From positions 1 through 26,386 of the IMG/VR virus record IMGVR_UViG_3300032236_000653: a stretch of 26,386 nucleotides of DNA; one strand, given 5' to 3'. The stretch is from a virus. Shown here in pieces: positions 1-7,381 of the stretch (its first letter is position 1; each line of letters starts with the position of its first letter). Under the pieces are notes generated by a model, which did no database searches, was not told the DNA's origin, and saw only the letters and a program-made list of their open reading frames with translations. The position numbers and the translations under genes were made by a program.

Positions 1-399
1 ATTGAAGTCCAATCCCCAGTGTCCGTATCTTAATATGTTACTTGGTGCATCTATTACGCCGATAACCTCTGGCCTGTATGGAAGCTCACTAACCAAATGG
101 TTAATGGACTCGTAGCCTGAGTAATATCTAAACGGATTAGTCCCTGTGTTATCAAGATAATCCATCGTTTCAGAAAGTTGTTCGTCTGTCAATTCGTAAG
201 AAACCAACTCCAACGTAACACCGCGGTTAGTTGTGTAAAGGTACAACGCGCTTAGTATGTCGCGTCTAACCTTTTTTTCTACTTGAACAAACGGAATTAA
301 CTTATACTTCTTTTTTACATTGAGCTCTACAGTCAAGAATATGTCTGCCACTACAAGTATTCTTTTGGGGAGCTCGTTGCTGATATCCCCGTTACGCAT
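1..399 (-). CDS. Unrecognised protein, C-terminus cut by window edge
   Basis: An open frame starts at ATG 399 and stays open to base 1, giving 133 residues with no stop, so the gene continues beyond the window. It starts directly after the TAA of the SWIM-finger gene (TAAATG) and so belongs to the replication-type operon. The N-terminus is MRNGDISNELPKRILVVAD, followed by a hydrophobic strand, a basic stretch (KKKYK) and an alternating alpha/beta pattern ending in VIGVIDAPSNILRYGHWG. This suggests a soluble alpha/beta enzyme or nucleotide-handling protein. I do not recognise the family. A HAD-like or nucleotidase fold was considered, but the DxDx(T/V) motif is not present. Confidence 0.75.
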   Translation of the reverse strand, partial: MRNGDISNELPKRILVVADIFLTVELNVKKKYKLIPFVQVEKKVRRDILSALYLYTTNRGVTLELVSYELTDEQLSETMDYLDNTGTNPFRYYSGYESINHLVSELPYRPEVIGVIDAPSNILRYGHWGLDFN

Positions 400-708
400 T
401 TAGAAAACCTCTATTTTCCCAAATTTAATCACGAACTCTCTGAAGTCTTCATCAGAAAGCTTAGCCTTAATCGTATCTTCGTTCGTTGCTCGTTTAGAAA
501 TTTCTAATGGATAGCTACCATTGTTTTGATCTATACGGGCTTGAACAAATTTAGTGTGCTTGCAGGTACTTCTACCTTTGAATCCAGGACAAGTGCAGAA
601 TAAACGACCTAGTAAATCTGAGGTAACCTCATAGATACCTGGGCCAGGTGTGTGGGCTTGGCTTAAGAATACCTGTACCAACCTTGACGCCTGCACTTCG
701 TTCCTCAC
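400..708 (-). CDS. Small SWIM-type zinc-finger protein
   Basis: This 102-aa protein has the signature CxCx(n)CxH: Cys38, Cys40, Cys49 and His51 in the segment FCTCPGFKGRSTCKH. That is the pattern of SWIM zinc fingers, which mediate DNA or protein contacts in bacterial SWI2/SNF2 ATPases and other proteins. Here the finger is nearly the whole protein, with no fused ATPase. It starts at GTG 708, which overlaps the TGA of the AAA+ gene (GTGA), so the two are probably translationally coupled. Its place behind a helicase-loader pair suggests a DNA-binding accessory of phage replication or recombination. The finger is seen directly; the role is inferred. Confidence 0.8.
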   Translation of the reverse strand: MRNEVQASRLVQVFLSQAHTPGPGIYEVTSDLLGRLFCTCPGFKGRSTCKHTKFVQARIDQNNGSYPLEISKRATNEDTIKAKLSDEDFREFVIKFGKIEVF

Positions 709-1394
709 TTTCTTAAATCTTCCGTAGCAGCTATAGGTAAATAATAAAACGCTTCGTTAGCAAAACTTTCTGTAGCGTCACCATATTCGCTAGCCCAGTT
801 CTCTAACTTAATGTTAGTGGTAACTATAGTAGGCAATCCGTGGTTAAAACGTGTGCGCAAGATGTGGTGAAGCATGCTGCTCTGCCAACCTGACAATGAG
901 GTGTGTTCTTTGCCAAGGTCATCAATAATCAAAACTCTAATGTTATACGCATCATTCTTGCATTCTCCAAGCATGCCTTGAAACAAAGTCTCTTGGTCAT
1001 CAGTAGCAACACCTTCAATGGTTAAACCTTTCAACGCTAAGATATCATTGAAGGTTGCAAAATAACATGGGCGGTTAAGAACCTTTCCGCTATCAACTTT
1101 AAAAGGTTCAATAGGAAACGTAGTCATAATTTCTTGAATTAAAGAAACTGAAAGAGTTGTTTTGCCATGACCAGGTTCTCCCCAAAGAAGTAAACCTTTA
1201 CCGCAACGCTTATTACCTGATGCGCGAATCACATCTCCAGATTTAACGTAATCAATCCACTGACGAATGCGCTCCATCTTTTTTGGGTCAACTTCAGTGC
1301 AGTCATCTAAAGTCCAACCAAGTCTTGCTTCAGGAATGTTTGCAACGCGTACCCAAATTTTACGAACAGGTTTCAAATCGTCTAGTTCAAACAT
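705..1394 (-). CDS. DnaC/IstB-like AAA+ ATPase, probable helicase loader
   Basis: A 229-aa P-loop ATPase. Walker A is GEPGHGKTT (about residues 72-80), Walker B is VLIIDDLGKE (about 154-163), and a sensor-I-like TIVTTN lies near residue 189. This matches the DnaC/IstB family, whose members load the replicative helicase. An upstream GTG at 1409 would add five residues, but ATG 1394 is preferred: it overlaps the TAA of the previous gene (TAATG) and has GGGAG eight bases upstream. The gene next to it encodes a winged-helix protein, as in phage primosome cassettes with a DnaD-like protein followed by a DnaC-like one. No transposase is nearby, so IstB of an insertion sequence is unlikely. A deviant initiator ATPase is a less likely alternative. 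Confidence 0.88.
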   Translation of the reverse strand: MFELDDLKPVRKIWVRVANIPEARLGWTLDDCTEVDPKKMERIRQWIDYVKSGDVIRASGNKRCGKGLLLWGEPGHGKTTLSVSLIQEIMTTFPIEPFKVDSGKVLNRPCYFATFNDILALKGLTIEGVATDDQETLFQGMLGECKNDAYNIRVLIIDDLGKEHTSLSGWQSSMLHHILRTRFNHGLPTIVTTNIKLENWASEYGDATESFANEAFYYLPIAATEDLRK

Positions 1395-2218
1395 TAATAC
1401 TTCTCCCACTGCTTGTCTGAAATATCTTCGGCTGCTGCAATATCTGCAGGTGTGACTGTACTACGTTCTACATCCAACAGTAAGCTACCAAAGTCGCGGA
1501 TAAACATTTTCCAAATTATCTCTGGGTCGTTGATGTGCTTATTGTGCTCTAGACCTGCAAAGAACCGATCCATCATCTTCAACTCTACATCGCCTGTGGT
1601 GCCGTGAGTTTTGCGAGCCTGACCAAAAGCGCCACGAAACCTTGTCCGCGCAACTCTCCAAGGGGTGACGTGCCACATACCTTCCATGCGGTTAGCGAAC
1701 TCGTTTACCGATTCGTCTGTAGTCCAGTCAATCGGTAACTTGCTCATCTTGGCTTCTCGCTTCCTGTTGTGCTCTTGCTCCTTTGCCAAAGCGTATTCGG
1801 CACTCTTGCGTTCGCGCTCCTTGCGAATCTTGGCCTTTAGCTCATCCTCTTCGCTTTCATAACTTAGCGCTCTAAATTCGTTATCCATCATTCCCTCCTT
1901 GGGTTCCCCAAGTAATCTTTCTTGCTTTATATATGAATATGCATTTAAGTTTAAATAGCTATTCAGCTGTGTCTGCTGTATCAGATGACCAACTTCTGGT
2001 CGCCAGAGATTGGGCTCCACAAGGCGATTTACGGTCATGATTCTGTTGCCAATCCGCTCCTTCTTAGAAGAGATCATGTTGTAGTCCTTCAGCTCCTTAA
2101 GAGCCAACCTCATGGAATTCCTACCCTCCCCAAAAACCTTGGAAAGGCTCTCAGCGCTTATAACGGCTCCTGAGGCATAGAGATACAAGTAAACCCCTAG
2201 GGCACGGGCTGTAATCAC
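1394..2218 (-). CDS. Winged-helix replication-type protein (DnaD-like)
   Basis: A 274-aa protein starting at GTG 2218, which overlaps the TGA of the gene before it (GTGA). Residues 1-70 read as a winged helix-turn-helix: ALGVYLYLYASGAVISAESL, then a recognition-helix-like segment (GRNSMRLALKELKDYNMI) and a basic wing. Residues 120-160 are a highly charged, coiled-coil-like Lys/Glu/Arg stretch. The C-terminal 100 residues are helical with several Trp. A wHTH N-terminus with a helical C-terminus directly before a DnaC-like ATPase is the usual layout of phage replication initiation or primosome proteins. I infer origin recognition or helicase-loader recruitment. A transcriptional regulator is the main alternative. 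Confidence 0.7.
   Translation of the reverse strand: MITARALGVYLYLYASGAVISAESLSKVFGEGRNSMRLALKELKDYNMISSKKERIGNRIMTVNRLVEPNLWRPEVGHLIQQTQLNSYLNLNAYSYIKQERLLGEPKEGMMDNEFRALSYESEEDELKAKIRKERERKSAEYALAKEQEHNRKREAKMSKLPIDWTTDESVNEFANRMEGMWHVTPWRVARTRFRGAFGQARKTHGTTGDVELKMMDRFFAGLEHNKHINDPEIIWKMFIRDFGSLLLDVERSTVTPADIAAAEDISDKQWEKY
1403..1407 (-). promoter_or_regulatory. Ribosome binding site fixing the AAA+ start
   Basis: GGGAG lies eight bases upstream of ATG 1394, inside the last codons of the preceding gene. It would overlap the alternative GTG start at 1409, which therefore has no comparable site. This supports ATG 1394 with TAATG coupling. Confidence 0.6.
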
Positions 2219-2793
2219 GTCCTAGACCCCTTAGAAGCCTTTTTAGAGGCATCTAGTTCGGTTAGCACAGCCTTGGTTACACGGCGGATTATGTCGTCCA
2301 CGTCTATAACGTCCTCTTCAGGCTCTAAGACAGGTTCAATTGGTTCCTGTTCCCGTTCCCTTGCAACCCCATATTCTGGGGCGGGGGGAATTTTATTTAA
2401 ACCCTCACTCAGGTCATAAGGAGTTATGTCGTGTTGGAGCATAGTGTTTAGAAGGTCGTTGTCAGGTTCGTCTTTGTTCCATAGTACAAAACCTGCGGTC
2501 TTAACCTTACCCGCGAACTTGCAAGCCTCCTCTAATGGATTATCTGTTTCAATCATGCTGGCTGAAGAGATGCCATCATGCTTTGCACCCTCGTTGGAAA
2601 AGATAACAACATCTTTGCTTTTATCTTTTGCCCATTGACTAATGAACACTTGTCCAGGCGCGGGAGATGTTTCATAAGGAAGCAAGAAAGTTACATCTTG
2701 TCCATTTGCATACACGTAGTCATCTATAAGGGCTTCTACGTTAGCCCGACTGGTGCGTCCTGCACCAGCTACCATCACATAATATTTGTCCAT
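2215..2793 (-). CDS. Unknown alpha/beta protein with acidic linker
   Basis: A 192-aa protein, family not recognised. Residues 1-135 look like a Rossmann-type alpha/beta domain: strand YYVMVAGAG followed by a helix, then strand DVTFLLPYE, strand DVVIFSNEG and strand GFVLWNKDE. After that comes a Pro/Glu-rich acidic linker (about 145-165) and a C-terminal amphipathic helix (VDDIIRRVTKAVLTELDASKK), a plausible partner-binding tail. It is the first gene of the replication-type group and has the strongest ribosome binding site there (AGGAGG), which lies in a potential hairpin. A nucleotide- or ligand-binding (SLOG-like) fold is possible from the early glycine pattern, but this is not established. 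Confidence 0.7.
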   Translation of the reverse strand: MDKYYVMVAGAGRTSRANVEALIDDYVYANGQDVTFLLPYETSPAPGQVFISQWAKDKSKDVVIFSNEGAKHDGISSASMIETDNPLEEACKFAGKVKTAGFVLWNKDEPDNDLLNTMLQHDITPYDLSEGLNKIPPAPEYGVAREREQEPIEPVLEPEEDVIDVDDIIRRVTKAVLTELDASKKASKGSRT

Positions 2794-2817
2794 AGGACCT
2801 CCTGTTAGGGGAGGCCT
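2794..2817 (-). promoter_or_regulatory. Hairpin covering the ribosome binding site of the 192-aa gene
   Basis: On the minus-strand RNA, AGGCCUCC (2817-2810) can pair with GGAGGUCCU (2802-2794) around a 7-base loop, with a single bulged U. The pairing buries the AGGAGG ribosome binding site just before ATG 2793. No U-tract follows, so it is not a typical terminator. It sits exactly at the border between the tail/membrane genes and the replication-type genes, so control of translation there is plausible but unproven. Confidence 0.45.
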
Positions 2818-2832
2818 ACATTAGCACAAGGT

Positions 2833-3102
2833 TTACTTTTGTCTAATCACAGCGGGGCGATAGGTAGAAAGCCGCTCTGCCCCAGTCAATAGAACCCTGC
2901 TTAGGAAAGCGCAGGCTACTGCCCTGAGTATTAGTTCTTTAACAGGAAATCCGATAAGGGCATTCCCACCAAAGGAAAGTCCTACCGCAAAAATGGCATT
3001 GACTGCCATAGCACTAGTAAAGATTTCAAGGACTTCTGCTATTGGTTGTAGAAGAGCAAGAAAAAACGCTACCGCCATTGATACAAGAAATAAATTAAAC
3101 AT
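2833..3102 (-). CDS. Small multi-pass membrane protein
   Basis: An 89-aa, very hydrophobic protein. Likely membrane segments are at about residues 2-24, 31-52 and 55-73, followed by a short basic tail (ERLSTYRPAVIRQK). It lies between the last tail gene (stop at 3115) and the replication-type genes. No convincing Shine-Dalgarno precedes ATG 3102, so translation may depend on coupling to the long gene upstream. Size, topology and basic tail would suit a holin, but no endolysin is visible beside it and other phage membrane proteins look alike. It is annotated as a membrane protein only; holin is a low-confidence option. Confidence 0.65.
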   Translation of the reverse strand: MFNLFLVSMAVAFFLALLQPIAEVLEIFTSAMAVNAIFAVGLSFGGNALIGFPVKELILRAVACAFLSRVLLTGAERLSTYRPAVIRQK

Positions 3103-3114
3103 GGCGTAATACTA

Positions 3115-5634
3115 CTACGTCTGTGGTTGTGCTATATACACTGCCGCTGTAGAGCCCATAGGCAGTTCAGCGTTTAGTGTTGCTCCAAACAATCTTGTTT
3201 GAACTGAGAATCTATTTTTGTAATAGTGGCTACGAGCAGCGTTTGGTACGCCACCTTCCCAGAACAAGTCATAAACAGTTCCGTTACCGTTAGAGCCATC
3301 AAAGTAATCTAAAACTTGTCCATTGTTTTCAAAGAGTGCTTCGTCTAAAACTAATATGTTTCCAGAGGTAGTTGCCCAATCAAGTTCTACGCTGGCATAG
3401 GCAGCTGTAGCTGGGGCTGTTCCAATCACGTAAGGGCGCGCCCAAGCTGTTGTAGAGACTTCGGTTGAGGTTCCTACTGAAGAACTAATCAATGAGTAGC
3501 TGGTGTCATACCAGTTGATTTTGACTGTTACGTTTTCTGCAGCAGTTCCTGCTTGAGCATAAACACTAAATGTGTAAGAAGTATTTGGGTAGTAGATTCC
3601 CATAAGTTGTGATGTGGTTGAACCATCCCAAGAAGCTACAGATACTGAAGAACCAGTGGCAGTCAGCTTTAATGAATTTCCTGTTCTGTACACAACACCC
3701 GAAGTAACAGTTGAATTGCTAGCCGTTACAGAATAGGTAAAGGTAGTTAGAGTTACAGCAGTGATGGTTCTTACACCATTGTAGTTTGAGGCTCCTGTGC
3801 CTGTGACCCCGCTGATAACAACGGTCTGTCCAACTTGATAACTATGAGGATTTGTAAGAGTGACTGTTGCTACGTTGGTAGAAATGCTGGCTGAGGCAAT
3901 TGTAAATAAATCTACATTTGGTTCTTCATAGGTATTGATAACTGATGTTGAAGCGTTGGCTGCATTCCAAGGGGTAATAGGGGATGCAAAGTGTGGGTTT
4001 AGTAATTCATTGATTCTATTAGCGCGCAGAATAAGGTGTAGTTGGCGAGCTTCATCAAAAGAAGTGGCAGAAGACGAAGCCTCAAATTGAGCCGCGTCAA
4101 AGTAATGGTGCTCATTGCTGGCTGAACCACCTACAGATGCTATAGAAATACCAGGGCAGGCATAGTAGGCACCAGTAGGGGCTGAAGCAGTTACTGATGG
4201 GCGATAAGAGCCAGAGAAAGTAGCAGTGTTATCAGAAACCCCAGTGCCAGAAGACGTAGATAGATAAACACCAAAACGGTTAAACCATTTAATCTTTGCA
4301 GTAACGGTACGAGCCGTAGCTCCTTTAGCCGCGTAGATGCTAAATGTGTATTGAGTTCCAGCGGTTACAGGAATACCTTTAGTAATAGGGGCGTCATCAC
4401 CACAATAGGTATTAATTGTTTGGGCGCTAGTAGATAAGTTATATACAGAAAACACGCCATTAGTTTTATTAGGAAATAGTTCTGGTGCAGTTGACTCTAC
4501 CCATGGTGCTGGATATGGGGTCACTAACCCATAGGCTCCTGTGGATACGTTATACCCAGATATTGAAGAGAAATCAGCTGTAGTAATACTAAAACTAATA
4601 GATGTATTTTGATCAACCGCGGTTAAGGTAACAGGGGTAGCGCTATTGAACAAAGGCAAAGATAAACCACTAATTACCACCTTGTTGCTAACGTCATAGT
4701 TATGTGGGCCAATAATTAAAGTAGCTACATTAGAGGTAACTGACAAAGATTTTATATTAAATACTTTAAGGTGGTCTAGGTCAGCGGTGCCATCGGTAGA
4801 TACCCAATGCCCAATACCCTCTTCAAATGAAGAATCGTTGTAATCAAGCATTATGTTATGCCCTACAGTAATTCCGTTAACGCTAGGGTTAGGTGTGCCG
4901 TTAATAGGGACAGGTATGCCCCAACCAGTAAAGTCTTTTATAAATGCAACAAGTCCGTCTTTAGACCCTTTTTCTTTAGTCAAAGTTATTGCGTCTCTTA
5001 AAAGCACTCTATTTTGTTGTAAACCAATGGCTGGTTCATATGTTTGACCAAATTGGTTCATCATTGTTGGTACAAGCGCACCGCTTACTCTTTGAACATC
5101 GTATTTATTAATTAAGTTTTCAATTAAACTTTGCTCGTAATCTAATTCAAAACCAAAGTTTTCTAAAAACGCATACAGGTCTGGGTTATACCAATCAGAT
5201 GTAGCTGAGTAGGGTTGAGATATTTTGTAAATTTCTGGAAGATAGCTATACAACTTGTCTGTGTTACCGTGGTCTTTGACAGATAAAGCATACGCATTGC
5301 CAGCATTGACCCAAGAGTATTGAACAGTGCTAAATACAAATATAGAATAATAGTAAAAATTACCTTGAGTTAAACCTGTTTCATCAATATATACAACAGG
5401 ATCGGCTCCGTTATACACTGTTAATATTCTGGTTCCATCCCAAGCATCTATTGGGAATCCATAAGAATTTCTTACAATAATTAACTCAGACCAGTCACCA
5501 GTAGGGTCAGCCCAATTTAAAAGTATTTTTCCTTGTTTGTATGGCTTTGCGGTAAAAGGTGCGGCATCATACTTAAGAGGGTTATCACTACCGTAATAAC
5601 CCACACCATAATAATCAATACCGTAACGTGACAT
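3115..5634 (-). CDS. Large gpI-like baseplate/tail protein with duplicated carbohydrate-binding-like modules
   Basis: An 839-aa protein directly after the baseplate-J gene, the usual place of P2 gpI / Afp12-type proteins. The N-terminus is Tyr/Gly-rich (MSRYGIDYYGVGYYG), followed by an Fn3-like beta domain (about 30-115). Residues 120-245 form the gpI-like region (YLPEIYK, DLYAFLENFGFELDYEQ, QFGQTYEP, LLRDAITLTKEKGSKDGL, FTGWG). Two tandem modules follow (about 262-530 and 542-780). Both resemble jelly-roll carbohydrate-binding domains, with matching strands YTFSIYAAKG / YTFSVYAQAG and KIKWFNRFG / KINWYDTSY. Each is interrupted by a roughly 70-residue beta insert (297-370 and 583-652). The protein likely links the baseplate to fibres and may bind surface sugars. 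Confidence 0.82.
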   Translation of the reverse strand: MSRYGIDYYGVGYYGSDNPLKYDAAPFTAKPYKQGKILLNWADPTGDWSELIIVRNSYGFPIDAWDGTRILTVYNGADPVVYIDETGLTQGNFYYYSIFVFSTVQYSWVNAGNAYALSVKDHGNTDKLYSYLPEIYKISQPYSATSDWYNPDLYAFLENFGFELDYEQSLIENLINKYDVQRVSGALVPTMMNQFGQTYEPAIGLQQNRVLLRDAITLTKEKGSKDGLVAFIKDFTGWGIPVPINGTPNPSVNGITVGHNIMLDYNDSSFEEGIGHWVSTDGTADLDHLKVFNIKSLSVTSNVATLIIGPHNYDVSNKVVISGLSLPLFNSATPVTLTAVDQNTSISFSITTADFSSISGYNVSTGAYGLVTPYPAPWVESTAPELFPNKTNGVFSVYNLSTSAQTINTYCGDDAPITKGIPVTAGTQYTFSIYAAKGATARTVTAKIKWFNRFGVYLSTSSGTGVSDNTATFSGSYRPSVTASAPTGAYYACPGISIASVGGSASNEHHYFDAAQFEASSSATSFDEARQLHLILRANRINELLNPHFASPITPWNAANASTSVINTYEEPNVDLFTIASASISTNVATVTLTNPHSYQVGQTVVISGVTGTGASNYNGVRTITAVTLTTFTYSVTASNSTVTSGVVYRTGNSLKLTATGSSVSVASWDGSTTSQLMGIYYPNTSYTFSVYAQAGTAAENVTVKINWYDTSYSLISSSVGTSTEVSTTAWARPYVIGTAPATAAYASVELDWATTSGNILVLDEALFENNGQVLDYFDGSNGNGTVYDLFWEGGVPNAARSHYYKNRFSVQTRLFGATLNAELPMGSTAAVYIAQPQT
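3679..3888 (-). repeat. Beta insert module, copy 2 (gpI-like protein)
   Basis: Encodes about residues 583-652. The pattern is STNVATVTLTNPHSYQVGQ, then TVVISGV, YNGVRTITAV, FTYSV and a terminal GVVY. It shares its layout (TNVATV, PH.Y.V, VVISG, a central Asn/Gly, TAV, F.Y) with the copies at 4525-4746 and 5744-5941. It sits inside the second carbohydrate-binding-like module. Confidence 0.65.
4525..4746 (-). repeat. Beta insert module, copy 1 (gpI-like protein)
   Basis: Encodes about residues 297-370: TSNVATLIIGPHNYDVSNK, VVISGLSLP, TPVTLTAVD, SISFSITT and a closing GAYG. It is the most diverged of the three copies, with GQ replaced by SNK, but it occupies the same place in its host module as copy 2 does. 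Confidence 0.6.
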
Positions 5635-5635
5635 G

Positions 5636-7381
5636 TTAGCTTAAAATTCCTCCGCTAGGATTAACCGTTAATGTTCCAATATTAGGTATTGAATACAGTG
5701 TTGGAATTTCATTAGTAGCGCAAACAATGTCATTTACAGTTAACGCTGTAACAGAGCCTGTTGCAGATGTAGAGCTTACAGGACTAGCAACTAACGCATA
5801 AGAGAATGTATTAGAGGTTACAGCCGTTACAACAAATGTTCCATTAAATGTTGCATCTACGTTAGTTACAGATACTGTTTGGCCAACTGTTAAATTGTGA
5901 TTTACAGAGGTTGTCAATGTAGCAGTATTAGAAGTTAAAGCTTTGTTGTTTACCGTAAAGGTTTGGTCTTGATCAGCTCTAACTAACTTTTGAATTTGTT
6001 GATACGCAACACCATCAACAGATGCTATTGTTGCATGTACGTCAGATACAGAAATTGTGTCTTTAAATACAACGTTGTTTATATTGAATAGGTTGTTTAA
6101 TGCAGCAGTAACATTTGCGGTTACTGATGATTGTCTGTATTGGGTAGCTACTGTTATATTTACCGTTAGTTTAACTCCTACATAGGTAGGTGGTTGAAAT
6201 GTAATAGTTGTATTAGCAGGAGCTTTATCAACTAATGCAGCTAATACCTTTGGAACAGTGTTATTAAATACTGCGCTTGGGGTAACGTTGTCTGATGCAA
6301 CACCAGGGTCTCCAGCTGGTACAAAGTACAAAGTTACCGAAGTGTAAACATCAGCAGAAGCAATAGCTTTAGATACCCCAGTTACCTGCACAGCTAAGTA
6401 TGCATAGTCAGTGAGGGATACTGCTCTGTTGATTGCTCTAATGCTTAATGGGGCGTTAATTCTTATAGAGTCCGTAGATTCTTCGTCAGAACCCCCTGTT
6501 GCCGCGCCATCACCTGAGATACTTATATCTTGATTAGCTACTGTTAGACCAGCAGGGATTGTTCCAGAAGGAACACTAATAATATATTTAATAGTATTAG
6601 ATGCGACGTTACCTATGGTTCCTCCGCCTACACGGTATGTTGCGTAAATCTGTATTCCATTAGGTGGAATACGACCACTTATTCCATCTCCAAACAATAC
6701 ATAGCTAATACCTTCGGCATCAGTAAATACAGAAAATACTGGATCATAACTATTAGCATCAATCAAATACTCAACACGTTGGTATTCAACACCATTGATT
6801 GAAATTTTAACAGAGTCATTAATTACAGAAGTGCTGCTTAGTTGAAACGATTGATTTGCGGTTCCATTAGATGCACCAACAATTTCATCAGCAATAGTCG
6901 TACCTTGTGTGGCTTTTACTGTAGCTGAGCCATTAGTTGCACCACTTTTTGCTGGAACTATTACATCACTATCTGTTTCAAATACAATTTGAGCGGTTGA
7001 CGCGTTAGCTACTAATGAAGTAGCTACTTTTGTTAAAGCTGATACTGTAATAGCCGATGTGGTTGAGTTTTGAAAAGTAAGAGTAACTGTTGAAGCAATA
7101 TTGTTGATTGGGGTGTAGCCAAGAAGATTAGCTAATCTCAATACATTTTGACGTTGAGTTGCGGTGGTAATAAATGATTCATTTGCCGCGCGGTCAATGT
7201 AGTAGTTAAGAAGGTCACCCATGTAGGCAAAGAGCTCAAGCATGGTCATGCCAAAGTCGGCAGGGTCACGGTTGGTCCACGCAGGTGAGAAGGCGGGAAT
7301 GAGAGTTGTCATATCCGCTAGGATTGACGAATAATCCCTAGAGGTGTAGTCCACCGAAGGAACGTAATTATTGGTTGCCAT
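5636..7381 (-). CDS. Baseplate J-like (T4 gp6-like) wedge protein
   Basis: A 581-aa baseplate wedge protein. The N-terminus contains the family-typical region DYTSRDYSSILADM then DPADFGMTMLELFAYMGDLL and YYIDRAANESFI. The middle has the conserved FGDGISGRIPPNG and a GGSDEES/R region typical of Baseplate_J. The C-terminus ends in EIPTLYSIPNIGTLTVNPSGG, as in gp6-like proteins. In contractile tails this protein forms the wedge that surrounds the hub and triggers sheath contraction. A strong GGAGGT site precedes ATG 7381, and the gene overlaps gp25 by 14 nt. Oddly, a small beta module (about 481-546) is inserted just before the C-terminal segment and is absent from the simple family plan. Confidence 0.93.
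   Translation of the reverse strand: MATNNYVPSVDYTSRDYSSILADMTTLIPAFSPAWTNRDPADFGMTMLELFAYMGDLLNYYIDRAANESFITTATQRQNVLRLANLLGYTPINNIASTVTLTFQNSTTSAITVSALTKVATSLVANASTAQIVFETDSDVIVPAKSGATNGSATVKATQGTTIADEIVGASNGTANQSFQLSSTSVINDSVKISINGVEYQRVEYLIDANSYDPVFSVFTDAEGISYVLFGDGISGRIPPNGIQIYATYRVGGGTIGNVASNTIKYIISVPSGTIPAGLTVANQDISISGDGAATGGSDEESTDSIRINAPLSIRAINRAVSLTDYAYLAVQVTGVSKAIASADVYTSVTLYFVPAGDPGVASDNVTPSAVFNNTVPKVLAALVDKAPANTTITFQPPTYVGVKLTVNITVATQYRQSSVTANVTAALNNLFNINNVVFKDTISVSDVHATIASVDGVAYQQIQKLVRADQDQTFTVNNKALTSNTATLTTSVNHNLTVGQTVSVTNVDATFNGTFVVTAVTSNTFSYALVASPVSSTSATGSVTALTVNDIVCATNEIPTLYSIPNIGTLTVNPSGGILS
5744..5941 (-). repeat. Beta insert module, copy 3 (baseplate-J protein)
   Basis: Encodes about residues 481-546: TSNTATLTTSVNHNLTVGQ, then TVSVTNVDATFNGTFVVTAV, TFSYALV and a closing GSVTA. 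It matches the two inserts in the neighbouring gpI-like protein in order of motifs. It separates the strand QTFTVNNK from the conserved C-terminal segment LTVNDIVCATNEIP. Confidence 0.65.

Noticed and set aside
705-1394. IstB ATPase of an IS21-type insertion sequence
   Set aside because: No IstA transposase or terminal inverted repeats are nearby, and the neighbours form a replication cassette.
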